Of a stretch of DNA of 64,000 nucleotides, positions 24,906 through 36,798 are shown piece after piece. The stretch covers positions 98,794,595-98,858,594 of the forward strand of contig CM059971.1 in assembly GCA_030490835.1 (NCBI GenBank), in the 5' to 3' direction. The notes under the pieces were generated by a model. That model saw only the letters and a program-made list of their open reading frames with translations, did no database searches and was not told the DNA's origin. Within the stretch, counting starts at the first letter, position 1. Each line of letters begins with the position of its first letter. Source of the stretch: Annona cherimola. Lineage: Eukaryota; Streptophyta; Magnoliopsida; Magnoliales; Annonaceae. Made by a program: the position numbers and the translations under genes.

Positions 24906-26587
24906 TATATATGTAATATGGGTCTTGTCGTTTTCATTTTTTCAAGTAACTAACGAATAAACAAAAATTTTATATAAAAGATGTAAGTTAAAAAAAAAAA
25001 CTTACAATATATAGCAAAAAGCCTGTTTGTCCATCTGAGAACACAACTTTATAAAATAAGATATTAATATAATCAAACGAAACATATAAATTTTTTATTG
25101 AATAATTTTATACAAAACTAATTTATAAAAATAAAAGTTATATACGCATTTTCCATGTGTAATAGAAACGAATGTCGCTTATTTTATATGGAACCTCAGG
25201 ATAAAATCGATCGTTGAAATTTGATTTTTTGTTTTATCTTTTTATCATCAACTTGTAAAAACGATTGTATAGTCAATATAGGGGGAGGGCAGACAGTGGT
25301 CCACATGTGGCCTCCTTCGGTCACGTTTGCGAGTAATATATAGCCATCCAGCTTTCATGACTCTTTTCGCGTAACAAACTAATTAAAAACGGGGCGATGG
25401 ATATTATTGGAAAATCAGGTAGATAACGACATGGGAATGATGCATGCTATCTTTTAAAAGATGGGCCTAACTTATGCACCGAGGTAATGAAAAAAACGTT
25501 GAATTTGGTTGGAAGACGTCTGGTTCTTAATTAATTAGCACACATATTTAGATGGGTGTTGATTAGAAAAGACTAAACAGACAGCTTAGCTAAAATTTAA
25601 GTGGAGATGACACACACAAGTCCAAGGACCTCTAGAGAAGAACTTCCCAGGCCAGATGCAGAGATTAAGAATTTCAATGTAATTCTAATTCCAATTCTTC
25701 GAATTTCAATCTACTTCCATCCTAAACTTCAATACCAAAAACCAACATCTTGCAATATACTTTTTGCATCGCTAAAGATATTATTTATTGACACGAATAA
25801 TTATTATTACTTAAAATTAGCTTTTAGCAACGATAACACAATGGATGTGCTAAAAAAATCTTTTAGCAACAGAACTTGTCATTAAAAGTTATGCTTTTAG
25901 TAATAATGTAAAAATTGCCATTAAGACTTTTTGTGACTGACTTTAAATCTATTTGGGTTTAACCCGGCTCAACTTTCACTCACAATGCTGGTTCGTCTAG
26001 TTATTAGATAACCGAGCGTAATTCTTTCAATGATTTTAGCGTTTTTCAATTGACAGATGTATAGATGGACGCAACCAAGAGGAAGCATTTACATCTTAAA
26101 TAATTGTTCAAATTAACATGGTTAACATGGTTTAGAAATTTTAGTAAGTGTCGAAATTAGACTGGTTTGTTTTTTTTCATGGAGGAGCAATTCATTTCTG
26201 ATCTTATCTATAAAAAAAATTAATTAATTTACTTCAAACCTAGTTATCTAAATTTTTAGAATTTCATTTCCACAGTCTGACACCATTAGTATATTAAGTC
26301 TAAAAGAACTCACTTTGAAAAGCTATCGTAGTCTAAAAAATCCACATAGAGGAAAAGAAAATCCTTGTGAAAGCGGCCTGGGTAGCAACTATCAAACGGA
26401 ACCGTACAGAAGCCTGCGAGGTAAAAATTTCAACCATCCATTCTTTCATGAGGCGCTAGTCTACTCTTCGCAGGCCCACATCTATCACGTTAATGCCCGT
26501 GAACGCGGGTACATTGGCTGGGCGGTACCGCTCGCGTCACCAATTCCCATGGAAAAAAGCTTCGTTGTCTCATTCTCACTTTTTTCT
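24906..26587. other. Intergenic with a CACTA-like subterminal fragment
   Basis: About 25760-25940 carries CACTA-type subterminal words (CATCGCTAAAGATATT, TTTTAGCAACGATAAC, TTTAGCAACAGAACTTGTCATTAAAAG) without clear termini. The 103-codon frame at 26315-26626 lies in a short GC-richer patch and shows no recognisable domain. Confidence 0.45.
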
Positions 26588-26882
26588 TGGGGCATGTTTA
26601 TTTTTAATAAAAACTTTACTAATTAAATTTTTTTACTTTTGGTAACTATCATATTTAAAATAATTTTTTTATATTTTTCTATAAAATTATTTTATTTTCT
26701 AATTATTTCTATACAACTAATTTATCCATTTTACACTAAAAAAAACTTATTTATTTTATCTTTATTCTATTTAAGCCTCATCATTATTCCTATCATATTA
26801 TGTTATATTATTTCTATTAATTTAAAAACTTTTGAGCTAAAATTTTTTATTCAAAAATTTTATTACTTTTCTAACCACTCTT
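26588..26882. mobile_element. Decayed Tourist-like MITE (reverse sense)
   Basis: GGGGCATGTTTATTTTTAAT at the left, then the family body in reverse sense (CTTTATTCTATTTAAGCCTCATCATTATTCC). The right end (TTTTCTAACCACTCTTAAT) is weak. Confidence 0.5.
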
Positions 26883-27692
26883 AATATAAAAATCATGCTA
26901 TACATCTTATAACTGAAGATGACTAATGAAGGATAACTTCAAAGGAGATGCAGTGATGCAAATGCCTTTAGGCCTCTGCCCAACGAAGCAAATCTCTGTC
27001 TCAAGTTTTGAAAATATTAGATGCGCCTATATTAGTCTGCTACCAGAGTATGAAGCCTAGCCACTCCTGGCGTATATAATTAATAGTGAGTCAGAGACGT
27101 GTTAATGAGATCAATTTCAACCGGCACATTGCGTTAGCGATCGAGTGAGGGCCTTTGCATTTTAAATTCTTTTAGTTTTCCTATTCGCTTTTTAAACTTT
27201 TACATTTATGTATATAAAATCTTGACTCTTTTATTTTACCGTAGTTTAAATCCTAGGCGCTGGCGATGTTAAAAATGCTGGGAAACCAACCTTATCATGG
27301 ATATAATGACTAAAATGCCCTTGTCTCCCTAATCGACGCAATTAAAGCTGGAATATAGATGAGTTTTCGTGATCACAGCGGTTTATTGGAGCAGATGAGT
27401 TTTCATCAACAGTGGCTTGAATATTTCAGATTTGAAAGGTTTTTCTGAAGACAATCACCAGGCGAGTTGATTTCATTGTCGACTTTTATGAGGATGATTC
27501 GTCAGCACTAGAGAAAACATGAATCTTATAAGACATTTCGATTTCTTCAATAAACTCAACAAACACAATTCGAATACTCTGCCATATTGTCACACAGGTC
27601 AAGCAAACACAATGGTTCATTAACATATTTACGGGTTGAATAGGTTTAACAAAGTTGCTAACCAAGTTGATGAGTTATAATGAGTTATAGTG
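26883..27692. other. Intergenic, no gene recognised
   Basis: No repeat ends and no credible frame. A patch at 27250-27480 is less AT-rich but carries no recognisable coding signal. Confidence 0.5.
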
Positions 27693-28430
27693 ATAAAACT
27701 TATGAATGAAAATTTGTTGATGTAAAAGTTTTGAATTGAAAGAAAATAATATAATACGATAGGAGTAATAATGCGGAGTAAAGAAAATAAAATTAAAATA
27801 GATATGTTAGTTATTTGGGTAGTTGCATAAAAATAATTAAAAAATAAGATAGTTAAAGATAATGAAAAGTTCTAAATTGAAAAATTTTAACTTAATATAT
27901 TTTTGTTATTACCAAACACACCCTAAAACTTTTCAGGTATGTTTCATCATAAAAATTTTCATCTAAAACTTCTCTCTTTGTAATTATCATATTTTTCAAT
28001 CATCTCATCATATTATTTTTATTAAATTACTATACTTTTCAATCTTTTTTAATAATTTTTTTTATACTACTACCCTATTTTTCATTCGGTATCCCCATCA
28101 TATTATATAATTTTCTTACATTTCAAAATTTTTATAATAAAAACTTTTTTCTTCAAAGTTTTATCATTTCTCCAAATACACTCTCAATTTAAAATTTTTC
28201 ATTTCTACACTCATTCTTTTTAATCATTTTTTCGTATCTTCTTATACAACTGTCATATTTTTCAATCATTTTTCGACAACTATCCATATGATTATTTTAT
28301 CTGTTTTTATTTTATTATATTTACTTTTCATCATTAATCCTGTCGCAACACATTACTTTTCCCATTTCAAAAGTTTTACATCAAGAAATTTTTTTAAAAA
28401 AAAGTTCTATCAAATGCTAAACATACTCAT
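27693..28430. mobile_element. Cluster of three Tourist-like MITE remnants
   Basis: A forward copy lacking its left end closes with CCAAACACACCC at 27912-27923. It is followed directly by two reverse-sense bodies (about 27938-28190 and 28190-28430) with the family words CAATCATTTT, TTATTTTATC and CATCATTAATCC. Terminal repeats of the latter two are degraded. Confidence 0.55.
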
Positions 28431-28923
28431 AAACAAATGACTCATTATTGTTTATCTAATTAATCGGGTGAATGTGTTGATCTATCACAACCAATTTATC
28501 CAGAAAACTCAATCTTAATATGTTTATAAATAGGTTAGATATGCAGGTTTTCAAGTTACTTCAATTCTCATCATCATCTAGCATAAACAAATACTTGAAC
28601 TCGAAAGTACCATTTACATCATGGTTAGACTAGATATCCCATCGAAGTGCACTGGTGTAAGCAGCTGCAAGTAATAGCCATGATTGCGATTGACTGAAGA
28701 AGATAGAATTTTTAAATTTTGGCTCTAGTTACTTTTTTAATGCAACATGTAGTTTATAAACTCAATTTAATTATAATTTTCATATCTTGTTTAGCTCAAA
28801 GGGTGTATAAGGAAGACAAACTCCTTATAATCTAGCAAAGGAGACATAACTTCCATAATTCAAAAGGGAGAAGCAGCCCCGCAATCCAACCCAAGATCCA
28901 ACATAAGGGGATGCAACTATGAG
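28431..28923. other. Intergenic spacer
   Basis: No gene or repeat boundary seen up to the hAT-like element. The 62-codon minus-strand frame at 28832-29020 crosses the element border and is not credible. Confidence 0.5.
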
Positions 28924-29893
28924 TAGGGGTGCAACTTGGGCCGGTCTCAACCCCGAACCCGGCCCGCCGAACCTGAATTGAAAAGAACTTGAACTCGGGT
29001 TGAGCTAAACCCGAACCCAAATTATATATAACACATATATTTTGTATTTATTTTATACTTCATATAAATCTGATTCCATTCCCCTCATATATATTATATT
29101 TATTTTATACCATATATAAACATTATTCCTCCTTAAGTTCAATTATATAATATAATATTTTATAATTTCTTTTAGGAAAAAAGAATTTAGTTTAGTGGTA
29201 GTTTCAAAAAAAATGAAAACTATTTTTAGAACTTGAGATGTTTTATTTGGTATTTTAACTTACCTACTTATGTAGGCTGTTATCATTTGGTCGTTTCAAC
29301 ATGATATTAGTAGTTAGATATTTATTCTACTTAAAATAAATTTGTTGTAATGTATTTGTTATTTGACTTAATACTATTATTGTTGAATATTTTTTATTAT
29401 GATTGACATTATAAGTTTTTTTTATAATTAGATATTAATGTTTATGTATATGTTTATGATATTAATATTAAATTGCATAATAGGAAAATAATGTATATTT
29501 CATTTTCTAAACAAGCTACTAGCTACTCTTTGTTTTTTAAGCAATGACTATTAATCTACTTAATATAAAGAGAATGCTTAAATGAGAATTTTCTTCTTTA
29601 CATTCTTAAACACTCTTGAATTTTTGCTTGAAAATAGAAAAATATCATTTTTGATTTTTTTTAAATGATAAATTTAAAGTTAAATAAGTGTAAGATAGAT
29701 AACAAATATGTAGAATAATTTCAATCCAAATTCTAGCCCGAAACTCAACTCGAGCCTGAATTTCAAAAATAAGATTAGGGTTTAGGTTTATAAATAAAGT
29801 TAGAATTAGGATTATGGTTGAAGTTTTAAAAATAAAGTTAGGATTAAAGTTGAAGCGAACCCGAATTTTATGAGCCCAGGTTGCACCGCTAGC
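28924..29893. mobile_element. hAT-like non-autonomous element, copy 1
   Basis: The left end TAGGGGTGCAACTTGGGCC and the right end CCCAGGTTGCACCGCTA are inverse of each other. Flanks ACTATGAG (28916-28923) and TCTATGAG (29894-29901) agree at 7 of 8 positions, the 8-bp TSD length of hAT elements. Subterminal regions repeat CCCGAACC/GGTTCGGG-like words. The interior is AT-rich, with no transposase. Confidence 0.75.
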
Positions 29894-30240
29894 TCTATGA
29901 GCACAACTAAAACTGAAACTTGCCATCTAAGGGGTCAACGCCCCGGCTACTGGCGCTACTCAGCAAGTGACGGCACTAGTTGCTCTTGACGTTGAAGAAA
30001 TCATCCTCATCGCTGCTTTGTTGATATCAGATTGATGATGGCCGAAAATGAAAAAAAGATGGCTGCCATAGCGTGCAACTCTTGCTAGCGCGAGCAGGCC
30101 ATGGTTTTTGTTGTCGCAAGCGAGGGGATCGACATGCAACATAGGTTCGCCGAAAATGGGAATGATGAGTAGTGCAACGGTGTGACGTTCTACTGTTTTG
30201 TTACTTTTGTAGGGGATGAGCAGATGAAATGGGTTTCTGC
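29894..30240. other. Spacer between two hAT-like elements
   Basis: A 350-bp stretch of more balanced composition. Its minus-strand 60-codon frame (29960-30142) has no recognisable domain. Confidence 0.5.
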
Positions 30241-30888
30241 TAGGGGTGCAACTTGGTCCGGGTACCCACGGGTCGACCCGCTGGGTACCCGAAATAGGGT
30301 AGGTTCAGTTCCATTGTAACTACCCATAGAGTCGGTTCGGTTCTGGGTATTAAATACCCGTTCGAATTCGGGTTAGGGTCGGTTCCAGTGCTGGGTACCC
30401 GGAACCGACCCTGATTTCATATTATATTCATAAATATATATAATATTATATCAACATTCGGCAGTCCTAAATCCCTAATGCATGCGATCGACACCCTAAA
30501 CCCCTCTTCCTCGTCTACCGTCTCCAAGTCCGCCGTCGTCCGCGTCCCCCCACCTAGGCACTCGAATCGGACGGCGCTGCATCGTTGGCTGCTGCCTCCT
30601 CTGCTACTCCCTCCTCTCTCCGTCAACGGCGTTGCCTCCTTTACTACTCCCTCTTCTCTCCATCGGACGGCGCTGCCAATCTTGTCTTCTCCTCCGCGCT
30701 CATCGTTCACGATCAACGCCCTCTTCCAGTCGTCCGCCCTCATCTGCTCTAACGCCGGACGTCCTGCGGCCTCGTCCGCCTCCCTCGCTACCTCCAATCT
30801 CCACCTCCAAGGTCCAAATCCGCCCTCGTCCACCACCCCCACCAACTCTCATCAGTCTCGCCTGCAGCGCCTCCCCATCTGGGACTGT

Positions 30889-31120
30889 GCGGCCTCCGGC
30901 AGTTGGCCCTCGATGACGACGATGACGAGTTGACGCGCTCCTACCCTCGACGGCCGACGACCTTCCTTCTCATCTCGAATCCCGTCGCCCGATTTCACAG
31001 CCAACTAGAGCCGTTTGCGGCTCTGCCTCTGTAGCCTTCGGCAGTCCACCATCGACGACGAGTCGACGCGCTCCTCCCCTCGACGGCCGACGACCTTCCT
31101 TCTCATCCCAAATCCCGTCG
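30889..31120. repeat. 133-bp-spaced direct repeat in the GC-rich block
   Basis: The stretch around CGACGGCCGACGACCTTCCT, with flanking ACGAGT(T/C)GACGCGCTCCT and AATCCCGTCG, occurs twice (about 30889-30987 and 31031-31120). The offset is about 133 bp in the conserved part. The second copy has a few substitutions. Confidence 0.85.
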
Positions 31121-31203
31121 TCTTGGGCAGTTTTTCTGTTCTTCTTACTTCATTTCTTTCTTCTCTTGTAAAAACTGAGTGAGATTTCCTCATATCAATT
31201 AAT

Positions 31204-31600
31204 AAAATTCCTTGAATTGTTCCTTTTATTAGATCGGATCCTAACACTGATGCTGCGAGTTTATCATCTAGCATCTCAGCTTGGTTCTGTTTAGAGAAGG
31301 TGAGTACCGGTGAATCAATGCATGGTTGGGAATTGATTTGGTTACAGAGAGACTTCTTCTCTTTCCATTGCCAATGCACTCATATCTCTCTACATGTAAT
31401 ATAGAGATTTCGTTGCTGCAGAGAAAATTTTGGTAGATTGAAGGTTAGAGATGCCGTCTCTTGGAATGCAATGATTGGTGGGTTTGCAGCGAGGAAGAAT
31501 TTCAGAAGCACTGGATCTGTTGCGTCAAATGCAGTTAAAAGAAAGGATCCAACCTAACCTGGTTACATCTGTATCCATTCTTCACCTTTACAAAGATTCA
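31204..31600 (+). pseudogene. Captured PPR-protein gene fragment, broken
   Basis: Across shifting frames the sequence spells consecutive parts of a plant pentatricopeptide-repeat protein. In order it has a STGESMHGW-like segment, IANALISLYM followed by a stop and YRDFVAAEKI (about 31367-31428), VRDAVSWNAMIGGFA (31444-31488), and EALDLLRQMQLKERIQPN (31505-31558) continuing to TSVSILH. The SWNAMI and EALDLLRQMQ wording is diagnostic of PPR motifs. PPR proteins bind organellar RNA in mitochondria or plastids; this piece covers only two or three repeats, has at least one stop and two frameshifts, and cannot be functional. It lies inside a hAT-like element with an 8-bp TSD, so transposon capture is the likely route. 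Confidence 0.75.
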
Positions 31601-31897
31601 TTTCTGGACAATTAATCATTCAGCTGTGTTTTATTTTGCTGTGTTTTATGCATGAGGACAATTAAATTAACAGGTTATTCTTTTTCTAGTTCATGTCTGT
31701 TGTATAGTGCTTGATAATATAATTTCTTAGGAACCGATTTGGAACCGGAACCGGAACCGACCCGCCCTTAAAAAAATAGGGTAGGGTAGGCTCCGAACCG
31801 ACCCGGACTAAAATAGGGTAGGGTAAAGGTTTTCTAAAATTGGGTAAGGGTAGGTTCCACCTCTACCCGGACCTACCCGGACCAAGTTGCACCCCTA

Positions 31898-33862
31898 GTT
31901 TCTACTGGTGATAAAAGATTATGATCGCTAGTATACTGGATATGTGGAAGCTAATGCTGTTCTCAAAGATCCCACTGATGAGCAAGCAATCTAATGTGAT
32001 GGTTGGTTTCTGACAGCAATCTAACTGCGACGGACGATTGAAGAAAATGGGATTTTCTTATCAGCGGAGACACAAGGGCAATTTATATCCGTACTTAATG
32101 TCAGTTTTTCATCTTTTTAACACCACCGGCACCAAGGTTTAAAATGTAACAAAATGGCCACGTCGTGGTCAGCATCAATGTCTCCATCTGGTTTGAGTTT
32201 GTGTCCACCCAGGTGGCTGTGTGGCGCTATGTCTTCCCAGAAAAAATGCCCTTATCTTTAATTTTTTTTTAAAATTATATATATATATTTAAAAATAGTA
32301 AAACTTAGTTTATAAATTAAATATACTAAACAAATAAGTGTATAAAGAAAAATAAAAAATATTTTAAATGAATTCTTTTTAATATGGGCTAAGTAAGACA
32401 TTTACAATAGCACTTCTTATATAAATATATCAGTAAAACAAAAAACAAAATAAAACGTTTCATGATTTAAAATATAATTACACAAATTTCAAATTTTGAA
32501 GAGTAAATATGCAAACATAGATAATTTTAAATGAAAAAAAACCCTGTTGACAGATAATATATATATATCTCCGTGAGCTGTACAGGAGATTGCCGGTGGA
32601 TCCGTCTATATCGTGACCTTCCACCAGATAACTAGCTAGACCTGCCCGGATGATGTATCCACGACCAAAAGGGACATTACTAGATGATGAAGACGAACAA
32701 TATTTTCCCCAGGTTCTCTTTTTCTGACTGCAACAGCTAACTGAATTTTTGTTTCAGGGTCTATTTTAAGGGCATTTGTTAGGTAGATTTTGGCATCCTC
32801 AGCGTACAGATTTTTACAATTGGAACATACATGTGAAGTTGTACAAACTTGACGGTGCAGATCCACAGACCGATGCCAGCTGAAAGATTATGAAGTGCCG
32901 GTCCAAGATGCCCATACCATCACCATGCTGTGATGGGGATCTCTAGCTGTCACCTCATTTCCAAAAATGGTTACGGGCGATCACGTGGCAAGGTAGGTAA
33001 CGTGCATGAATTGGACACAATTCCAGAGTTACATGTGAGAGGATAGATACGTTGGATTTATCAAGCTCAAGCTCAAGCTCAACTATACATGCATCCTCAT
33101 GTGCACTGATATATGTACATGAGGATATATATACATGAGGTCGAAGGAATGAAAAGAGAGCTAGAATCTGAAATAATAAATATATGTGAATGAGAAATCG
33201 CTTTTTCATTGAAGAATCTGAACAAGTTGTATTGGGAAAGTGAAAGAGGGCATAGAAATCTTTTCTGTAGCTCGTGAATCTCAGTGGATGGCAGCAGAAG
33301 ATATACAACGAACACAAGACTCTGGTTCATCTTACAGAAAAAGAGTGACCGGGCATGCGAAAGAGACGCGACATCGTAATAGAAACCGCCCATACTCGCC
33401 GGTTGCCAGCCATCTTAATTAACAACCAACTAACTTGTGGAGTTCAAGCATTTTAGAGTTCATGCAGTTAATATTTACTGGGAGAGATTTTAAGAAGGTA
33501 AAATTAAGAGGTATTTGAAGCCATGACAAATCTAAAATAAAATATTTGAGCTTATGGTGTCCCTTTTTCTTTGTCGAGGTCAACCTCGGTCTAAGTGACT
33601 CTATTGGCAAGCATTCTTTTTCTCCTTTTTTTCATGAGGTTTGCAAAATTAACCCAATAATTTGATGAAATTATATAAAAATGCTACTAGAAGCGCTAGC
33701 CAGTGGCGACCACCGCTGCCTCTCCATGTCGTCGCTGGTGACCGTTAGATCAGACCAGACTAATGGAACACCCTCACCATTATATTCTCGTACTAACCAT
33801 GGCTCAGATTATCTCCACCTTTATTGGTAGATATCTTTTATAAAAGTAGCTTTATTTCATAC
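31898..33862. other. Intergenic, no gene recognised
   Basis: About 32246-32395 resembles one arm of the fold-back repeats (AAAAATAGTAAAACTTAGTTTATAAATTAAATATAC). A short AAGCTC repeat (about 33062-33080) is present. Overlapping frames at 32636-32866, 32955-33317 and 33097-33393 (all minus) have no recognisable domain. Confidence 0.5.
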
Positions 33863-34237
33863 ATCATGATGTATTTTAGGCTAAAATGCATTATTTATTT
33901 CATTTTTATTTTTGATGTTTTCCTTATAAATATGTTTTCCTAAGTATATTTAATCTATATATCAAGTTTTGGCATTTTATAATACCTCTATATTTATTTT
34001 TTATTTTTTAAAATAATCAATTTTAGAAGCTTTTAAATCATTTTTCACTCCTTATAAAGTTAATTTTTAAAAATCTAAAAAACAGATGCATAAAAAAATT
34101 ACAAAAAAGCAAAATTTTGGTATATAGAATAAATATACTTAGGAAACAATGTTTACGGAGCCAAATCAAACATATAATTAATTGTAAAATTAAATGAGTA
34201 ATATATTTTAGTATAAAATACATTATGATATATTATA
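33863..34237. mobile_element. Fold-back MITE, family 2, copy 1
   Basis: The left arm (CATGATGTATTTTAGGCTAAAATGCA, then ATGTTTTCCTAAGTATATTTAATC) is mirrored at the right (TATACTTAGGAAACAATGTTTACGG, then TATTTTAGTATAAAATACATTATGA). The two arms span about 375 bp. The frame at 34038-34223 reads through one arm. No clear TSD. Confidence 0.6.
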
Positions 34238-35035
34238 TATATAATCAGACTCCTTCGGAAAAGTGTTGCTCATGTTCTGCTCTCTTCATACCAGCTAAGC
34301 GAAAAAAACCCACACTACTATCATATTCTTCTTTATAACTAAAAGAAATTGTTCTTATGCTACCCTCAAGATCCACAACCATTGCCATCTTATTCTTAAA
34401 AAGTGAGAGAATAACATATTGAACATCTCCTTTACATATTATGATCAAAGTTATCAAAACCAGATTGGACTAATTGGTTCACAAGGAACTAAACACTAAG
34501 CCAGCTCGATCCACCCTTAATACCAAGTCAACTTATCTAACAAGTTTTCTTTTAAAAACATTTATCTAACAAGTCAGAACTAGCTACTTTTATTATATAA
34601 AAAATAGCTAATTTTGTCCGTAATTCGGTTATAAACCTAGCCGATTAAGTCAACTTTCAGGCTTTGATAAAAAATTAAAATTAAATTTCAAATAACTCTC
34701 TATATAATTAGGATGTAAAAAAACACTCTCTATATATACTTATTGTTGAGAATGGTTCTTTTTATTGTATCTTATAACTCAAATAAGTATTAGTTGACTA
34801 CATATACATGATTATTCTTGTGCTTCTTTTATTTTCTATGCAGAATTTAAATTTTATCATAAATCAAATTAGAACGATAATATAACTTAAGGAACCAAAG
34901 TTTGATTAAACTTCGTTTAATTTTTGAGATAAGTACACTATTATATTATAACTCCTTAGATCATGAATCTAATTTGTGTTATTTTTCAATTCCAAAGTTG
35001 TATGTTTTTAGCTTAAAATTTTATTATATATTTTG
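34238..35035. other. Intergenic, no gene recognised
   Basis: The minus-strand 70-codon frame at 34245-34457 has no recognisable domain. AT-rich otherwise. Confidence 0.5.
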
Positions 35036-35281
35036 GGGGTGTTTGTTTATATCATAAACTTTTCAAACTAAAATTACTTTCCATAATTACTCTATTTTTT
35101 AATTATTTCTTTACTTCTTCCTATACAACTATCTTACTTTTCAATTATTTCTACCCTTACATCTAACATATTTATTTTAACTTTATTTTTTTTGCTCCTC
35201 ATCATTACCCATATCATATCATATTATTTTTTCCAATGTCAAAAATTTTTTATCTAAAATTTTATTACTTCCCAAACATAC
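35036..35281. mobile_element. Tourist-like MITE (reverse sense)
   Basis: GGGGGTGTTTGTTTATATC at the left, then the reverse family body (TTTAACTTTATTTTTTTTGCTCCTCATCATTACC), ending near CCCAAACATACATTTT. The ends are diverged. Confidence 0.6.
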
Positions 35282-35539
35282 ATTTTATTTTGATAGTACA
35301 TTGGTTCAATACTGAATGAGTTTCAAATAAACTATCCATTAATTGGTTTCCTAATTGGTTCAGTTTAAATAATTTTGAATATTATTGAAGTAATGATTAA
35401 GAGTACAAAGAATAAAAATAAAAATATATAAAATATATAAAATGTTAAAAATGATGGAACATAAACATAGTAATAAGAGAAGTGGAGTTGTCATTACTTG
35501 AAAGAAGTAAAATCATATAAAAAAGAGCTTGAATATAAA

Positions 35540-35895
35540 CACCATGATGTATTTTAGACTAAGTATACAACATCTATTTATTTGACGGTCCTTAGTGAAT
35601 ATGTTTTTCTAATTGTATTTAATTCATATACCAAATTTTGCTATTTTATAATACTTTTACATATTTATTTTTTATTTTAAAAAATCATTGATTTCAAGGG
35701 GCATTTAATTTTTTTCATCCCTTAAAAATATTAATTTACAAATAAAAATAAATATATAAAATTATTGTAAACATGACAAGACTTAGTATATAGATTGAAA
35801 ATATTTAGGAAAACGTGTTTACGAAGAAAATAAAAATTTAACTAATTATAAAAATTGTATTTTAATCTAAAATATATTGTGATGTATATAAATGC
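35540..35895. mobile_element. Fold-back MITE, family 2, copy 2
   Basis: Same organisation as 33863-34237: CATGATGTATTTTAGACTAAGT at the left, mirrored by TTTTAATCTAAAATATATTGTGATG at the right, with AGTGAATATGTTTTTCTAATTG and its inverse TTAGGAAAACGTGTTTACG inside. The presence of two copies shows it is a mobile family. Confidence 0.6.
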
Positions 35896-35950
35896 ACTAG
35901 TATAAAAAATTACTACAAAAGAGTTAAAAGGAGACAAAAGAGTTAAAAGA

Positions 35951-36450
35951 AGTGTCTTGGAAGTGATAAAATTTTTAAATAAAAAGTTTTTTTGTGTAAA
36001 AGTTATTAAAATGAAAGTAAAGTATGTGATATGATAAGGTAAGGATGAAGAATAAAAAGAATAAAGTTGAAATGGATAGGTTAGTTGCATTAATAGTTAT
36101 GTAAAAATGATTGAAAAGTAGGACAGTTGCATAGAAAGAAGTGAAAAAATAATTAAAAAATAAAATAGTTACGAATGATAACAAATTATAAATTGAGGAG
36201 GTGTTTGGCAAACTCTAAAACTTTTTATTCTTCACAACTACACTATTTTTGAATCATTCTTTACATTTTCATATATATATATATATATTATTTTTCAATT
36301 ATTTTTACAAAACTACTTATATAATTAATTTATCTATTTCGACTTTATTCTATTTACTCTTCATTATTACCTTCATCATATCATATAATTTTTTTCTAAT
36401 TCAAAAAATTTTTATTAAAATTTTTATTACTTTTCAAAAATATCATTTAG
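35951..36450. mobile_element. Two Tourist-like MITE copies in opposite orientation
   Basis: A forward body (GATATGATAAGGTAAGGATGAAGAATAAAAAG, to about 36205) meets a reverse body starting GGAGGTGTTTGGCAAACTC (about 36197 onward). An (AT)n run sits inside the second. The three short open frames here are read-through of this AT-rich repeat. Confidence 0.6.
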
Positions 36451-36798
36451 TTTTGTGACTTTAACAAACAGCCTACGAAATATTTTTTTTCCCCTTTGTG
36501 CGCGACACGTATACATGCCGTACAGAAAGGCGTGTGCCAACCATCAGGCACCAGCTGATTGGCTGACATAGTTGTACGGCAACGGCTGATAACTCATACA
36601 TCACAATGCTTTGTTTGCACTTTGCATAGGGTCATGTGCCTCCGGCCTGCTTCCTTCCGTCATTTCACAGACAGGCCCATCCTAAGGTGGGCCATGCATG
36701 TACTCACGTAAATGCTCTCAAAGTTCGGATGCATTGGCTGTGTTGGGTTTTGTTTTGGACCACTCAGCTCTTGCGGGTTGCAAACGTATTCCACAGCT
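36451..36798. other. Spacer next to a hAT-like element
   Basis: About 350 bp of more balanced composition. The 68-codon plus-strand frame at 36636-36842 runs across the element border and has no recognisable domain. Confidence 0.5.

Larger units (their letters stand above)
30241..31897. mobile_element. hAT-like element, copy 2, carrying host-gene fragments
   Basis: TAGGGGTGCAACTTGGTCCG at the left and CCAAGTTGCACCCCTA at the right form inverted ends. Flanks GTTTCTGC (30233-30240) and GTTTCTAC (31898-31905) give an 8-bp TSD with one change. Subterminal arrays of GGGTACCCG and GGAACCGACCC words occur at both ends. Between them lie a GC-rich CpG-rich block (about 30475-31130) and a piece of a PPR gene. 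No transposase is present. GC content and gene similarity of the interior differ sharply from the other family copies, which implies capture. Confidence 0.85.

Noticed and set aside
30478..30933. 151-codon frame in the hAT-like element
   Set aside because: Ser/Pro-rich with an equally long frame on the other strand, and lies in transposon cargo. I kept the GC-rich block as an observation, not as a gene.
32636..32866. Minus-strand 76-codon frame with a CSNCKNLY segment
   Set aside because: Briefly looked like a zinc-binding motif, but only one pair of cysteines is spaced suitably and there is no supporting gene structure.
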